A program made the translations under genes and the position numbers. From Pseudoxanthomonas kalamensis DSM 18571 (lineage in GTDB: Bacteria > Pseudomonadota > Gammaproteobacteria > Xanthomonadales > Xanthomonadaceae): a stretch of DNA of 64,000 nt. Under the pieces are notes generated by a model, which ran no database searches, was not told where the DNA came from, and saw only the letters and a program-made list of their open reading frames with translations. Below are positions 37,807 through 45,121 of this stretch, piece by piece. The stretch lies in NCBI RefSeq assembly GCF_010211745.1, contig NZ_PDWQ01000001.1, positions 62,001 through 126,000 on the forward strand. The letters run 5' to 3'. Each line of letters begins with the position of its first letter. Positions within the stretch are counted from its first letter, which is position 1.

Positions 37807-38535
37807 TCAGAGGTGGCGCAACGCTTCCCGCAACTGGGTCACGCAGCGACGGCTGACCTCCAGCGGCTGCTCGCCGTGGCGCAGGATGGCATGCACGCGA
37901 CCGTCGGGATTGCGCCTCAGCTCGACCAGTTCGTGCCGCGCCACCAGGCAATTCCGATGGATGCGCAGCAATCGCGGACCGAATTCCTCCTCCAGCGATT
38001 TCAGCGACTCCTCGATCAGATCCTCGCCGCGCGCATGGTGCACCACCACGTATTTCTCCTCGGCCTGCAGGTAACGGACCTCGTCGACCGGTATCAGGCG
38101 CATGCTGCCGCGCAGGCGCGCACACAGATGGGTGCGCGGCGGCTTGCCCGCCACCGGCACCTGCTGCTCGCGGCCGGCGATGAACACGCGTGCGCGCTCC
38201 AGCGCCGTCGCCAGGCGGTCGGCGCGCACTGGCTTGACCAAGTAATCGATCGCCGCCGCCTCGAATGCCGACAACGCATGCTCGTCGTAGGCGGTACAGA
38301 AAATCACCGCCGGACGCGGCTCGAACGCGGCCAGATGGCGTGCCACCTCAAGCCCGTCCATTCCCGGCATGGCGATGTCCAGCAGGACCACGTCCGGCTG
38401 GAACCGCGAACAGGCCTGCAACGCGGCCTCGCCGCCGTCGGCTTCGGCGACCACTTCCGCGTCCGCACATGTACCCAGCAGCGAACGCAGGCGTTCGCGC
38501 GCCAGCGGCTCGTCGTCGACGATCAGGACCTTCAT
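37807..38535 (-). CDS. algR: AlgR-type response regulator (REC and LytTR domains)
   Basis: Two-component regulator of 242 residues. The receiver domain starts MKVLIVDDEPLARERLRSLL, with acidic Asp7/Asp8 and the phosphoacceptor Asp53 in VVLLDIAMPGMDG. The C-terminal LytTR DNA-binding domain (about 140-240) includes VRYLQAEEKYVVVHHARG and RIHRNCLVARHEL. It resembles AlgR, which in Pseudomonas controls alginate and type IV pili. hemC follows, as there, but the partner sensor gene algZ/fimS is not adjacent: the upstream neighbour is a carboxylesterase. A start at 38547 (four residues longer) is also possible. Confidence 0.9.
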   Translation of the reverse strand: MKVLIVDDEPLARERLRSLLGTCADAEVVAEADGGEAALQACSRFQPDVVLLDIAMPGMDGLEVARHLAAFEPRPAVIFCTAYDEHALSAFEAAAIDYLVKPVRADRLATALERARVFIAGREQQVPVAGKPPRTHLCARLRGSMRLIPVDEVRYLQAEEKYVVVHHARGEDLIEESLKSLEEEFGPRLLRIHRNCLVARHELVELRRNPDGRVHAILRHGEQPLEVSRRCVTQLREALRHL

Positions 38536-38667
38536 CGTCGTGTGCATGGCGACGGCTTGCACGGCAGATCCCCTCCCGATGGCGCCCGGCGACCGGTTGG
38601 GCCGCTCGTCGCATAGTAGCCATGGCGGACGCCGCAAGCCAATGCGCGCGCAGTGACGGACCGGGAA

Positions 38668-39360
38668 TCAGCTGGCGAAGCGCGCCGACATCCAGTCGCC
38701 CAGGTCGCGGATTTCCTCGGCGCAGACCTGGTGCGCCATCGGATAGCTGTGCCACTCCAGGGCGTAACCGGCGTTCCGCATCGCCTGCGCGCTGCGCTCG
38801 GCATGCAGTTGCGGAATCACCGGATCGCCGCTGCCATGGGCCATGAATACCGGCTGCGCCAACGACGCCGGCGCGAGGAAGCTGTCCAGCACGTCCATGC
38901 CCGGCAGATAGGTCGACAACGCGATCAACCCCGCCAGCGGCTGCGTGCGTCGCGTACCCAGGGCCAGGGTGATGGCGCCGCCCTGCGAGAAGCCGGCCAG
39001 CAGCAGGCGCGAAGGCTCGACCCCGCGCTGCCGTTCGCGTTCGATCAGCGCCTCGACCTGGGCCATCGATTCGTCGATCCCGGCGGCATCGGCGCGGGTG
39101 GCGAAATCCATGCCGACGATGTCGTACCAGGCGCGCATGCGGTAGCCGTTGTTGATGGTCACTGCCCGCACCGGCGCGTGCGGGAACACGAACCGCAACG
39201 CCGGCCAGTCCTGCCGCACCAGTTCCGGCACGATCGGGGCGAAGTCGTTGCCGTCGGCGCCCAGGCCGTGCAGCCACAGCACCGTCCATTGCGGGTCGGG
39301 GCCGGTTTGCAACTCGACGGCGTCCAGCCATGCCGTCGCGGAGGGCTCGTTCGCACTCAA
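38668..39360 (-). CDS. carboxylesterase of the phospholipase/carboxylesterase family
   Basis: Alpha/beta-hydrolase of 230 residues, like EstB/acyl-protein thioesterase-type carboxylesterases. The nucleophile Ser lies in LLAGFSQGGAITLAL, the Asp in AHGSGDPVIP and the His in YPMAHQVC; LHGLGADGNDFAPIVPEL is the oxyanion region. The best start is TTG at 39360, which overlaps the rubredoxin stop and has GGAG 8 bases before it. No ATG in frame lies between that point and the conserved domain. Substrates are probably short-chain esters. Downstream comes algR, 132 bases away. Confidence 0.88.
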   Translation of the reverse strand: MSANEPSATAWLDAVELQTGPDPQWTVLWLHGLGADGNDFAPIVPELVRQDWPALRFVFPHAPVRAVTINNGYRMRAWYDIVGMDFATRADAAGIDESMAQVEALIERERQRGVEPSRLLLAGFSQGGAITLALGTRRTQPLAGLIALSTYLPGMDVLDSFLAPASLAQPVFMAHGSGDPVIPQLHAERSAQAMRNAGYALEWHSYPMAHQVCAEEIRDLGDWMSARFAS

Positions 39361-39554
39361 GCGAGCATCTCCATCTCGAAATCTTCCTTGGTCGCGCCGC
39401 AGTCGGGACAGGTCCAGGTGTCGGGCACGTCTTCCCAGCGGGTGCCGGGGGCGATGCCCTCTTCCGGCAGGCCGTCCGCTTCGTGGTAGACGAAACCGCA
39501 GACCACGCACATCCAGCTGCGGTAGGTGTTGACGCTATCGGTGTCTTCGCTCAT
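39357..39554 (-). CDS. rubredoxin
   Basis: Small one-iron electron carrier of 65 residues. The four Cys ligands are in [14 protein letters not shown] and [15 protein letters not shown], with the [20 protein letters not shown] centre typical of AlkG-type rubredoxins. The N-terminal 14 residues are an extension on the usual 54-residue form. The start ATG at 39554 follows a CATTAT hexamer 8 bases away; no Shine-Dalgarno. Downstream the TTG of the esterase overlaps its stop. The electron-transfer partner is not in the window. Confidence 0.94.
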   Translation of the reverse strand: MSEDTDSVNTYRSWMCVVCGFVYHEADGLPEEGIAPGTRWEDVPDTWTCPDCGATKEDFEMEMLA

Positions 39555-39621
39555 TCGGGGGGATAATGGCAGGCGTGAGCCCGCATTGTCCCATCCCGCG
39601 CCCCTGCACCGGAAGCCATCA

Positions 39622-40275
39622 ATGAACCGATGCGCCGCCAATGTCCGCGGGCTGTACCCGATCACCCCCGACGAAGCCGACACCGCGCGCCTGCTGGCGC
39701 GCGTGGCGCCGCTGCTGGATGCCGGCATCGCTTGGCTGCAGTACCGCAACAAGGCGGCCGACGCCGGTTTGCGGCGCGAACAGGCCACGGTGCTGCAGGC
39801 GCTGTGCGCAAGCGCCAATGTCCCGCTGATCGTCAACGACGACTTCGCCCTGGCCCACGCGGTCGGCGCGGCAGGCGTGCATCTGGGCGAAGACGACGGC
39901 GACATCGCCGCGGCGCGGCAGGCACTGGGCCCGGACGCGATCATCGGCGCGTCCTGCTACGACGACATCGGCCGCGCCCACCGCGCGGTTGCCGCCGGCG
40001 CCAGCTACGTGGCCTTCGGCGCGTTCTTCCCCACCACCACCAAGACGACTACCCGCCACGCCGATCCGCGCCTGCTCGCCGAAGCAGCGGCGCTGGGCGT
40101 GCCGCGGGTGGCGATTGGCGGCATCACCCCGGCCAATGCCGCGCCGCTGGTGCAGGCCGGCGCCGACCTGCTGGCGGTGGTTGCCGGCGTGTTCGCCGCC
40201 GCCGATCCGCTGTCGGCGGTGGCCGCCTACCATGCCTGTTTCGATTCGAACCGACCCCTGGATTGCCCGACATGA
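39622..40275 (+). CDS. thiE: thiamine-phosphate synthase
   Basis: Joins hydroxymethylpyrimidine diphosphate and thiazole phosphate. The 217 residues carry [53 protein letters not shown], the [20 protein letters not shown] segment and [20 protein letters not shown], then [20 protein letters not shown], i.e. a complete thiamine-phosphate synthase. GGAAG precedes the ATG. The last four bases overlap hemL, coupling the two. The window's thiC is 22 kb away. Confidence 0.96.
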   Translation: MNRCAANVRGLYPITPDEADTARLLARVAPLLDAGIAWLQYRNKAADAGLRREQATVLQALCASANVPLIVNDDFALAHAVGAAGVHLGEDDGDIAAARQALGPDAIIGASCYDDIGRAHRAVAAGASYVAFGAFFPTTTKTTTRHADPRLLAEAAALGVPRVAIGGITPANAAPLVQAGADLLAVVAGVFAAADPLSAVAAYHACFDSNRPLDCPT

Positions 40276-41567
40276 ACCACGATCGCTCCCACGCCCTGTT
40301 CGCCCGCGCGCAGCAACTGCTGCCCGGCGGCGTCAACTCGCCGGTCCGCGCCTTCAAGTCGGTCGGAGGCGAGCCGTTCTTCGTGCAACGCGCCGAAGGC
40401 CCGTACCTGTTCGACGTGGACGGCAACCGCTACATCGACTATGTCGGTTCGTGGGGGCCAATGATCGTCGGCCACAACCATCCGGCGGTGCGCGAAGCGG
40501 TCGAGAAGGCGGTGCGCGACGGCCTGTCGTTCGGCGCGCCGTGCCCGGCCGAGGTGACGATGGCCGAAACCATCGCCCGGCTGGTGCCGTCCTGTGAAAT
40601 GGTGCGGATGGTCAATTCCGGCACCGAGGCCACGCTGTCGGCGATCCGGCTGGCGCGCGGTGCCACCGGACGCGGCCGGATCGTCAAGTTCGAAGGCTGC
40701 TACCACGGCCACGGCGACTCGTTCCTGGTCAAGGCCGGCAGCGGCATGCTGACCCTGGGCGTACCGACCTCGCCGGGCGTGCCGGCCGGGCTGAGCGAGC
40801 TGACCTCGACGCTGAGCTACAACGATTTCGACGGCGCGACCCAACTGTTCGACGAGATCGGCGGCGAAATCGCCTGCGTGATCGTCGAGCCGGTGGTCGG
40901 CAACGCCAACTGCATCCCGCCGCGACCGGGTTACCTGCAACACCTGCGCGAACTGTGCACCCAGCACGGCGCGCTGCTGATCCTGGACGAGGTAATGACC
41001 GGCTTCCGGGTGGCGCTGGGCGGCGCGCAAGCCCATTACGGGGTGACACCGGACCTGACCACGTTCGGCAAGATCATCGGCGGCGGCATGCCGGTCGGCG
41101 CCTACGGCGGTCGCCGCGAGCTGATGCAGCAAATCGCGCCGGCTGGCCCGATCTATCAGGCTGGAACGCTGAGCGGCAACCCGGTGGCGATGGCGGCCGG
41201 ACTGGCGATGCTGGAGCTGATCCAGGCGCCCGGCTTCCACGAATCGCTGTCGCGCAGCACCGCCACCTTGTGTGCGGGACTGGAAGCCGCGGCGAAGGAT
41301 GCGGGCGTGCCGGTAACGACCAATCAGGTCGGGGCGATGTTCGGCCTGTTCTTCACCGGCGAAAAGGTCGAAACCTATGCACAGGCGACCGCTTGCGACA
41401 TCGCCGCCTTCAACCGCTTCTTCCACGCCATGCTGGAACATGGCGTGTTCCTGGCGCCCTCGGCCTACGAGGCCGGCTTCGTCTCCAGCGCGCACGACGA
41501 TGCCATCGTCGCGGCCACGCTGGAGGCCGCGCGCGCGGCGTTCGCAGAGGTCGCCGCGAACCGGTAA
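40272..41567 (+). CDS. hemL: glutamate-1-semialdehyde 2,1-aminomutase
   Basis: PLP enzyme, 431 residues, making 5-aminolevulinate in the C5 heme pathway. The start [20 protein letters not shown] and motifs [21 protein letters not shown] entry, [37 protein letters not shown], and the PLP-lysine in [18 protein letters not shown] are all present. It overlaps thiE by ATGA. hemC lies about 2.5 kb away on the other strand. Confidence 0.97.
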   Translation: MNHDRSHALFARAQQLLPGGVNSPVRAFKSVGGEPFFVQRAEGPYLFDVDGNRYIDYVGSWGPMIVGHNHPAVREAVEKAVRDGLSFGAPCPAEVTMAETIARLVPSCEMVRMVNSGTEATLSAIRLARGATGRGRIVKFEGCYHGHGDSFLVKAGSGMLTLGVPTSPGVPAGLSELTSTLSYNDFDGATQLFDEIGGEIACVIVEPVVGNANCIPPRPGYLQHLRELCTQHGALLILDEVMTGFRVALGGAQAHYGVTPDLTTFGKIIGGGMPVGAYGGRRELMQQIAPAGPIYQAGTLSGNPVAMAAGLAMLELIQAPGFHESLSRSTATLCAGLEAAAKDAGVPVTTNQVGAMFGLFFTGEKVETYAQATACDIAAFNRFFHAMLEHGVFLAPSAYEAGFVSSAHDDAIVAATLEAARAAFAEVAANR

Positions 41568-41583
41568 CCGTTTCCCGCTGCAC

Positions 41584-42804
41584 TCAGCGGCCGGCGAACC
41601 CGGCCATCGCCGTGCGCAGCCGTGCCAGGCCTTCGGCCACGTCGGCATCGGCGATGGTCAGCGCCGGCACCAAGCGCAACACGTCCGGGCCGGCCTGCAG
41701 CAGCAGCACGCCGGCATCGCCGGCCAGCGCCATCATTTCGGCGGCGCGGCCGGCGTATTCGGGACGCAGCACCGCGCCCAGCATCAGTCCGCGCCCGCGC
41801 ACTTCGGAGAACACGCCGAACTCTTCGTCGATCTTCAGCAGGCCCTCGCGCAGCGCCTGCGACTGCGCAGCCACGTTGGCCACGATCTGCGGCGAGGACA
41901 GTTCGCGCAACGCCGCGCGCGCGACCGCCGCGGCCAGCGGATTGCCGCCGAAGGTGGAGCCGTGGTCGCCGACCTGCATGACGTCGGACACCTTCGGCCC
42001 GGCCAGCATCGCCCCGACCGGAAAACCGCTGCCCAGCGCTTTGGCCAGGGTAACGATGTCCGGTTTGACGCCGTCGTGCCAGTGGGCGAACAGCGGCCCG
42101 GTGCGGCCCATGCCGCACTGGATTTCGTCCAGCACCAGCAGCGCGTCGTGACGGTCGCACAGCGCGCGCACGCCAGCCAGGAAGCCCGGCGCGACCGGCA
42201 TCACCCCGCCTTCGCCCTGCACCGGCTCCAGCATCACCGCAGCGACGTCGCCGCCGGCCATGACCGCTTCCAGCTGCGCCAGGTCGTTGAAATCGACGTA
42301 GCGGAAACCGGCGGGCAGCGGCTCGTAGCCCTGCTGGTATTTCGGCTGCGCGGTCGCGGTGACCGTTGCCAGGGTGCGGCCGTGGAAGCTGCCCTTGAAG
42401 GTGACGATGACCCGCTGCTCCGGCGCCCGGCCGAGTGCGGCGGCGCGTTTGCGCACCAGCTTGATCGCGGCCTCATTGGCCTCGCCGCCCGAATTGGTCA
42501 GGAACACCCGGCTGGCGAAGCGCGAGGCGGCCACCAGTTCGGCGGCCAGCCGCAGCGGCGGCTCGCTGTGGAAGACGTTGCTGGTATGCCACAGCTTGCC
42601 GGCTTGCTCGGTCAGCGCGGCCAGCAGGGCCGGATGGCCGTGGCCCAGGCTGCACACGGCGATGCCGGCGGCGAAATCGACGTACTCGCGGCCTTCGACA
42701 TCCCACAACCGCGAACCCTGGCCGCGGTCCAGCACCATCGGGCGTTGCCGATACACCGGCAGGTAGTTCTCGGACAACGGCAACAGCGATTCGGTGCGGT
42801 TCAT
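41584..42804 (-). CDS. argD: acetylornithine/succinyldiaminopimelate aminotransferase
   Basis: Class-III PLP transaminase, 406 residues. Motifs: GSRLWDVEGREYVDFAAGIA, FLTNSGGEANEAAIKLVRK, FHGRTLATVTATAQPKY, LLVLDEIQCGMGRTG and the PLP-lysine in TLAKALGSGFPVGAMLAG. Start MNRTESLLPLSENYLPVYRQ. In arginine synthesis it converts N-acetylglutamate semialdehyde to N-acetylornithine; related enzymes also serve in lysine synthesis, where dapF in this window acts later. Xanthomonads may use acetylated or succinylated substrates; sequence does not decide. It is convergent with hemL. Confidence 0.93.
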   Translation of the reverse strand: MNRTESLLPLSENYLPVYRQRPMVLDRGQGSRLWDVEGREYVDFAAGIAVCSLGHGHPALLAALTEQAGKLWHTSNVFHSEPPLRLAAELVAASRFASRVFLTNSGGEANEAAIKLVRKRAAALGRAPEQRVIVTFKGSFHGRTLATVTATAQPKYQQGYEPLPAGFRYVDFNDLAQLEAVMAGGDVAAVMLEPVQGEGGVMPVAPGFLAGVRALCDRHDALLVLDEIQCGMGRTGPLFAHWHDGVKPDIVTLAKALGSGFPVGAMLAGPKVSDVMQVGDHGSTFGGNPLAAAVARAALRELSSPQIVANVAAQSQALREGLLKIDEEFGVFSEVRGRGLMLGAVLRPEYAGRAAEMMALAGDAGVLLLQAGPDVLRLVPALTIADADVAEGLARLRTAMAGFAGR

Positions 42805-42852
42805 GGCGACGTCTGCGGCAAGGGAAACGAAGGAAGGAGCAAGCTGCCAATT

Positions 42853-42881
42853 CTGACGCATTCCGGCGCATCGGGCACAAT
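42853..42881 (+). promoter_or_regulatory. candidate promoter of the ion channel gene (leaderless type)
   Basis: CTGACG (42853-42858), a 17-base spacer and CACAAT (42876-42881) resemble a sigma-70 promoter. The -10 ends 6 bases before the ATG at 42888 and no Shine-Dalgarno is present. Confidence 0.5.
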
Positions 42882-42887
42882 GCGCCG

Positions 42888-43766
42888 ATGCGTCCCCTGT
42901 CCGCCCCCCAGCTCAACCCGGCCCGTGACACCGGCTGGCGCCGGCGCTGGTTCGACATCATCTACCGCCACGACACCCCGGCCTCGCGCAATTTCGACCT
43001 GCTGCTGGTGTGCGCGATTCTGCTCAGCGTAATCACCGTGATGCTGGACAGCGACCCGAGTATCCACGCGCGCTGGGCGCCGTGGCTGTACGTGGCCGAG
43101 TGGGTGTTCACCGCCCTGTTCACCGCCGAATTCGCCCTGCGCCTGCTGGTGGTCAAGCGCCCGCTGCGCTACGCCACCAGCATCTGGGGCGTGATCGATC
43201 TGGTGTCGATCCTGCCGACCTATCTGTCGCTGCTGCTGCCCGGCGCGCAGCACCTGCTGGTGATCCGCATCCTGCGCATCCTGCGCCTGTTCCGCATCCT
43301 CAAGCTGACCCGCTACGTCGAGGAAAGCAGCGTGCTGATGCGCGCCATGTGGCGCAGCCGGCGCAAGATCCTGGTGTTCCTGTTCACCGTGCTGACCATC
43401 ACCGTGATCGCCGGCGCGCTGATGCATCTGGTCGAAGGTCCGGAACACGGTTTCGTCAGCATCCCGACCAGCATGTACTGGGCCATCGTCACCATGGCCA
43501 CGGTCGGCTTCGGCGACCTGGTGCCGCAGACGCCGCTGGGGCGGATGATCACCTCGGTGCTGATCCTGATCGGCTACAGCATCATCGCCGTGCCGACCGG
43601 CATCTATACCGCCGAACTGGCCACCAGTCTGCGCGAAGAACAGCACCGTCACCGCCACGACATGCGCGGTTGTCCGGACTGCGGGCTGGAAGGCCACGAC
43701 CCCGATGCGCGCTTCTGCCGTCAGTGCGGCGGCACGCTCCCGGAACCGATGAACCGGGTCGACTGA
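42888..43766 (+). CDS. voltage-gated-type potassium channel with C-terminal zinc ribbon
   Basis: Six-helix ion channel subunit of 292 residues. S4 is the Arg-rich stretch LLVIRILRILRLFRILKLTR (123-142). The pore helix and selectivity filter are MATVGFGD (203-210), the TVGFGD form of K+ channels. S6 follows at about 219-240. The cytosolic tail has Cys-Pro-x-Cys at 262-265 and Cys-x-x-Cys at 277-280, a zinc-ribbon-like finger separated from S6 by a His/Arg-rich linker. It is predicted to be a tetramer passing K+. It is convergent with the glyoxalase-family gene. Confidence 0.93.
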   Translation: MRPLSAPQLNPARDTGWRRRWFDIIYRHDTPASRNFDLLLVCAILLSVITVMLDSDPSIHARWAPWLYVAEWVFTALFTAEFALRLLVVKRPLRYATSIWGVIDLVSILPTYLSLLLPGAQHLLVIRILRILRLFRILKLTRYVEESSVLMRAMWRSRRKILVFLFTVLTITVIAGALMHLVEGPEHGFVSIPTSMYWAIVTMATVGFGDLVPQTPLGRMITSVLILIGYSIIAVPTGIYTAELATSLREEQHRHRHDMRGCPDCGLEGHDPDARFCRQCGGTLPEPMNRVD

Positions 43767-43779
43767 ACGCGCCGGACGG

Positions 43780-44214
43780 CTACCAGCTGCCGGTATTGGG
43801 CATCGACGCCCACGGCTCGGCCGGCGGCAGGTGGCCGTCCTGCAGCAGTTCCACCGAGATCAGGTCGGGCGAGCGCACAAAGGCCATGTGCCCGTCACGC
43901 GGTGGCCGGTGGATGGTGTAGCCCATCGACTGCAAGTGCGCGCAGGTGGCGTAGATGTCCTCGACGCGGAAGGCCAGATGGCCGAAATTGCGCGCGCTGC
44001 CGTAATCCTCCGGCGGCGAACCATCTTCGGGCGGCCAGTTGAAAGTCAGCTCGACCTCGGCGTCCGGGGTCTGGTCGGCGGCCAGGAACACCAGCGTGTA
44101 GCGCCCCTTCTCGTTGTCCATGCGCCGGGTTTCCTTCAGCCCCAGGCCGTCGCAGAAGAAGCGCAGGGTGGCGTCCAGGTCGCGGACGCGGATCATCGTG
44201 TGCAGGTATTTCAT
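43780..44214 (-). CDS. gloA: glyoxalase I-type (VOC) metalloenzyme
   Basis: Protein of 144 residues of the vicinal-oxygen-chelate superfamily with lactoylglutathione lyase wording: YLHTMIRVRDLDATLRFFCD, LKETRRMDNEKGRYTLVFL, VELTFNW, GHLAFRVEDIY and SPDLISVELLQDG. The four metal ligands (His, Glu, His, Glu) can be placed in the HTMIRV, VELTFNW, GHLAF and SVELL segments. It would convert the methylglyoxal-glutathione hemithioacetal to lactoylglutathione in the cytosol. No strong ribosome-binding site is seen before 44214. It is 29 bases downstream of the SDR gene. Confidence 0.85.
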   Translation of the reverse strand: MKYLHTMIRVRDLDATLRFFCDGLGLKETRRMDNEKGRYTLVFLAADQTPDAEVELTFNWPPEDGSPPEDYGSARNFGHLAFRVEDIYATCAHLQSMGYTIHRPPRDGHMAFVRSPDLISVELLQDGHLPPAEPWASMPNTGSW

Positions 44215-44243
44215 CGGGATGTCCGAGTTGCGGAAGGAAACGT

Positions 44244-45059
44244 TCAGTCCAGGAACAGGTCCGGATACAGCGGTTGCGCAGGATCGACCGCATAACCGGA
44301 CAGGTCGGTGACGCCGGCCTCGGCCAGCACTTCGTCGTCGATCAGGAAGTGGCCGCTGAAGCCGGCGGCCGGGCGGGTCAGGACCGCATGCGCAGCGTCG
44401 GCCATGATCTCCGGGCGACGGCCGTTGGCGGACGACACGCCGGGGATCATGTTCAGCGCGTCGGTGGCGATCAGCGTGCGCGGCCACAGCGCATTGATCG
44501 CGATGCCCCGGTCGCGGAATTCGGCGGCCAGGCCCAGGGTGACGAAGCTCATGCCCATCTTGGCCAGGGTATAGCCGGTGTGCGGCGCCCACCACTTCGG
44601 ATCCAGCGACGGCGGCGGACACAGGGTCAGGATATGCGGATTGGACGCTTCCAGCAGGTGCGGCAGGCAGGCCTGCGCGCACAGGAAACTGCCGCGCGCG
44701 TTGACCTGCTGCATCAGGTCGAAACGCTTCATCGGCGTGTCCAGTGCGCCGCGCAACCAGATCGCGCTGGCGTTGTTGACCAGGATGTCGATGCCGCCGA
44801 AGGCGTCCACGGTAGCGGCAACCGCGGCGCGCACCTGCTCCTCTTCACGGATGTCGCATTTCAGCGCCAGCGCATGGCCGCCGGCCTCGTCGATGGCTTT
44901 CGCCGCACTGTGGATGGTGCCCGGCAACTTCGGGTTGGGCACCTCGGACTTGGCAGCAACGACGACATTGGCGCCATCGCGTGCGGCGCGCAGGGCGATG
45001 GCCAGGCCGATGCCGCGCGAGGCGCCGGTGATGAACAGGGTCTTGCCGCTCAGCGACAT
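44244..45059 (-). CDS. SDR family oxidoreductase, HSDL2-like
   Basis: Short-chain dehydrogenase/reductase of 271 residues. The NAD(P)-binding TGASRGIGLAIALRAA, the NNASAIWLRGAL segment, and the catalytic Ser and Tyr-x-x-x-Lys in TLCPPPSLDPKWWAPHTGYTLAK are visible. The KSEVPNPKLPGTIHSAAKAI segment is typical of the hydroxysteroid dehydrogenase-like 2 group, whose bacterial substrates are unknown. The ATG at 45059 is fixed by GGAG 6 bases upstream; the much longer frame upstream is an artefact of open reading through the spacer and gcd end. Confidence 0.9.
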   Translation of the reverse strand: MSLSGKTLFITGASRGIGLAIALRAARDGANVVVAAKSEVPNPKLPGTIHSAAKAIDEAGGHALALKCDIREEEQVRAAVAATVDAFGGIDILVNNASAIWLRGALDTPMKRFDLMQQVNARGSFLCAQACLPHLLEASNPHILTLCPPPSLDPKWWAPHTGYTLAKMGMSFVTLGLAAEFRDRGIAINALWPRTLIATDALNMIPGVSSANGRRPEIMADAAHAVLTRPAAGFSGHFLIDDEVLAEAGVTDLSGYAVDPAQPLYPDLFLD

Positions 45060-45121
45060 CGTGATCTCCAGGGTTGTTGCGCGAGGCCACGATGGTCGTG
45101 ACACCGCGCGGCATGTTGAGG

